Assembly (NCBI GenBank): GCA_902583445.1
Contig: CACHVZ010000007.1
Coordinates: 1-53,469, forward strand
DNA: 53,469 nucleotides
Reading direction: 5' to 3'
DNA from: an uncultured Bacteroidota bacterium
GTDB taxonomy: Bacteria > Bacteroidota > Bacteroidia > Flavobacteriales > Flavobacteriaceae
Numbering within the stretch: the first letter of the stretch is position 1; each line of letters opens with the position of its first letter. Of this stretch, positions 51,507-53,469 are shown piece by piece. The notes beneath the pieces were generated by a model. That model searched no databases. It saw only the letters and a program-made list of their open reading frames with translations, and was not told the DNA's origin. The position numbers and the translations under genes are program-made.

Positions 51507-52936
51507 TCAACATAATCAATAGGTGGAGGGCCTGGATTTAGATAAGGATCATAATTGTAATCTCCAATTCTTTCATCAAACTCTTTCTTAATCTCTTCCC
51601 TTAATTTTTTATCCTTGTAAATATCTATCATTGACATTCCAAGTGCTTTCGCAGCATGAAGCATTCCTTTATGGCCAATAGACATCCCAGAGCTAGCAAC
51701 TACTGACCATGAATGCCATGGTACTCCCTTAGGAGCTGTGGTGGCGGCTAGACTAACAACAGGCACATTATAACTTACATCCCCAACATCTGTCGAACCT
51801 CCTCCTGGGCTCTCTAGTGTTTCTCTTAATGGTCTAATTTTTCCATCAATTCCAATTAGGGGTTTTCCATTAGCTTTTTGCATATCTAATGCAAAATCAA
51901 TCTCGTCTTGAGTATATTGAATATCTCCTAGAATTTCAAGATTTTTCTGCATAATTGAGCCTCCTGTTCTATTTGGAAGAAGGTCATGGATCCCGGAAAT
52001 TAGTGAAACTTTATGCTCAACATTTGCCATTATTGCTGCGCCTCCAGCCATCCTTCTAACTTGATCATAAACAGGCTGTAATCCTTCTTTAGTTATATCT
52101 CTCACTCTAACCCAAATTCTTGAATAGTCAGGGACAACATTAACAACTTGTCCCGCATCTTGTATATGGTAGTGCATCCTAACTGAGGGCTTAACGTGTT
52201 CTCGATAAGCATTGATTCCTGAAGTATATAATTCTAATGCATCATTTGCGCTTCTAGCGTTCCATGGATCTGCAGATGCATGAGCAGATTGACCGGTAAA
52301 CTAAACCATAAAATCAACAAGAGCTAATGAAGGTTGAACATTTGCTTCGGTATGGTCTGCAGGATGCCAATCCATGCATATATCAACATCATCAAATACT
52401 CCATCTCTAATCATCCAAAGTTTTCCAAAAAATTTCTCTTCAGCAGGTGTTCCAAAAAATTTGATAGTACCTGTTATTACTCCTTTTTCAATCAATTCTT
52501 TTATTGCAACAGCCGCACCAAGACTTGCTGTGCCAAACAGATTATGTCCACATCCATGGCCAGCCCCACCTTTAGTCAATTCATTCCTAAATGAGTCTGC
52601 TGTTTGAGATAACCCTGGTAATGCATCAAACTCCCCAATAATACCTATAACAGGTTTCCCCTCCCCATATGTTGCTGTAAAAGCAGTAGGCATTCCAGCT
52701 AATCCTTTTTCTACTTTCAAGCCATTTTCTTCAGCATATTTGATTAAGTACTCAGAAGATTTTTCCTCTCTAAATGCCACTTCTGCAGCTGACCAAATTT
52801 TATCACTTAAGGCTGTCAATTCCGATGATTTTTGTTCTATTGAATTGAGTAATTCTTTCTTTAATTTGTTTGCACTTTGAGAGTTTGCAAAAAAAATAGA
52901 TCCTATAATAAATACAATGGAGAGAAGTTTTTTCAT
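51503..52936 (-). pseudogene. M20 amidohydrolase (AbgB-like) with an in-frame TAG
   Basis: One continuous frame of 478 codons interrupted only by TAG at codon 212 (52301-52303). The N-terminal half has a signal peptide (1-19), WSAAEVAFREE, GGAGHGCGHNLFG (HGCGH at 127-131) and PAEE (164-167). After the stop the frame runs on as FTGQSAHASADPWNARSA, DAGQVVNVVPDYSRIWVRVRD and SPGGGSTDVGDVSY, all normal for p-aminobenzoyl-glutamate hydrolase/indole-acetyl-amino-acid-hydrolase-like M20 proteins. The TAG lies just before the FTGQSAHAS lid-domain strand where the family has an ordinary residue. A single substitution from GAG, AAG, CAG, TCG or TGG explains it. Pseudogene or sequence error; otherwise full length. 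Confidence 0.88.
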
Positions 52937-52996
52937 TAGTTGATAATTTAAAGTTTTATTAAGATAGTAATTTACAAATATTATTTATTTTAGAAT

Positions 52997-53446
52997 ATGA
53001 GATTATTTAAGGATGTCAAAGGAAATAATATTGATCCAGTAAATCATACTTTATTCATATTGAAGAATTATCCGCATGCAAAAATTCATATTGGATCTGA
53101 TTCTCAAAACATAGGTAAGAAAACAAATTATACAAGTGTAATTGCTTATAGACTAGGGACAAGAGGAGTACACTATATACTAAGCAAGTCATCATGTGAT
53201 GTTATAAACGATATCTGGAAAAGACTATGGCTTGAAGCTGAGTATAGTATTAAAGTAGCAGAATGGCTAACAAAGCAAGTGAGTGTTCAAGTTGAAATTG
53301 ACATGGACTATAACTCAGATGAGAATCATCGATCTAATAAGTTAATCTCCGCAACAAAGGGTTGGGCAAACTCACTTGGATATAAGGTTAATGTAAAGCC
53401 AAATAATCAAATTGCAACAAGAGCAGCTGATCACCATTGTAAGTAG
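52997..53446 (+). CDS. YkuK-type RNase-H-like protein
   Basis: 149 residues, complete. KIHIGSDSQN near residue 30 supplies the first acidic residue of an RNase-H-like fold, VEIDMDYN (about 98-105) another pair, and the end has TRAADHHCK. This matches the YkuK family of predicted RNase-H-like proteins, whose cellular role is not settled. It is divergent from the M20 gene with 60 bases between. The last 23 bases of the window after it hold nothing visible. Confidence 0.8.
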   Translation: MRLFKDVKGNNIDPVNHTLFILKNYPHAKIHIGSDSQNIGKKTNYTSVIAYRLGTRGVHYILSKSSCDVINDIWKRLWLEAEYSIKVAEWLTKQVSVQVEIDMDYNSDENHRSNKLISATKGWANSLGYKVNVKPNNQIATRAADHHCK

Positions 53447-53469
53447 TTCTTATTTAGAGTAATTCATCA

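Noticed and set aside
52301-52303. TAG as a recoded amino-acid codon
   Set aside because: TAG serves as an ordinary stop elsewhere in the window (for example capG and the AGCS gene), and no recoding element is visible.

Overview
The window reads as a piece of chromosome from an AT-rich, compactly packed bacterium of the Bacteroidota, most likely a marine flavobacterium. The support is: strong A+T bias, almost no intergenic space (no gene-free stretch over 300 bases), frequent TTG starts, promoter boxes of the Bacteroidota type (TTTG-N19-TAnnTTTG), lipoprotein signals, a TonB-dependent receptor beside a GH16 glucanase, and flavobacterial-type surface proteins. I saw no tRNA, rRNA, CRISPR array or insertion sequence.

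Region 1 (1-29603, minus strand) is one long surface-glycan locus with very short gaps or overlaps between genes. It appears to be two transcription units, each starting at a nearly identical 31-base promoter element (29641-29671 and 21208-21238). Unit A (neuB down to a GNAT acetyltransferase) carries neuB, a neuA-like gene, gmd, a perosamine-synthase-like aminotransferase, a formyltransferase, a TIM-barrel isomerase, a class-III aminotransferase and an SDR. It implies CMP-nonulosonate and GDP-(N-formyl)perosamine supply. Unit B (from a winged-helix regulator) carries a cupin, a nucleotidyltransferase, two UDP-sugar dehydrogenases and an ABC flippase-like exporter. A second nonulosonate-like module follows: a capsule-type protein, SpsF-like, carbamoyltransferase, short NeuB-like, formyltransferase, deacetylase, a GT2 fused to a NeuA-like domain, a sialyltransferase-like protein and an FkbM methyltransferase. 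After a frameshifted glycosyltransferase and an intact one comes a capE-capF-capG set for UDP-L-FucNAc, then a WbuB-type transferase cut by the window edge.

Region 2 (29792-41212) holds a WecA-type initiating transferase, a methyltransferase, a MORN-repeat lipoprotein, and two paralogous pairs of O-antigen ligase/polymerase plus TPR protein. Between the two pairs lie a large Ala/Thr-rich surface lipoprotein, with richer GC, its own strong terminator and a sigma-54-like promoter, and an M19 dipeptidase. A reasonable reading is that WecA starts the lipid-linked glycan, the locus extends and decorates it, the ABC protein flips it, and the ligase/TPR pairs polymerise it or transfer it to lipid or protein. 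The abundant-looking lipoprotein is a candidate acceptor (inference).

Region 3 (41248-53469) is general uptake and metabolism: a GH16 / TonB receptor / MBL-hydrolase operon, a CNT nucleoside transporter, a sodium:solute symporter, a secreted protein of unknown role, a Tat-exported HisC-like aminotransferase, an AGCS sodium:alanine symporter, an M20 amidohydrolase interrupted by an in-frame TAG, and a YkuK-type RNase-H-like protein.
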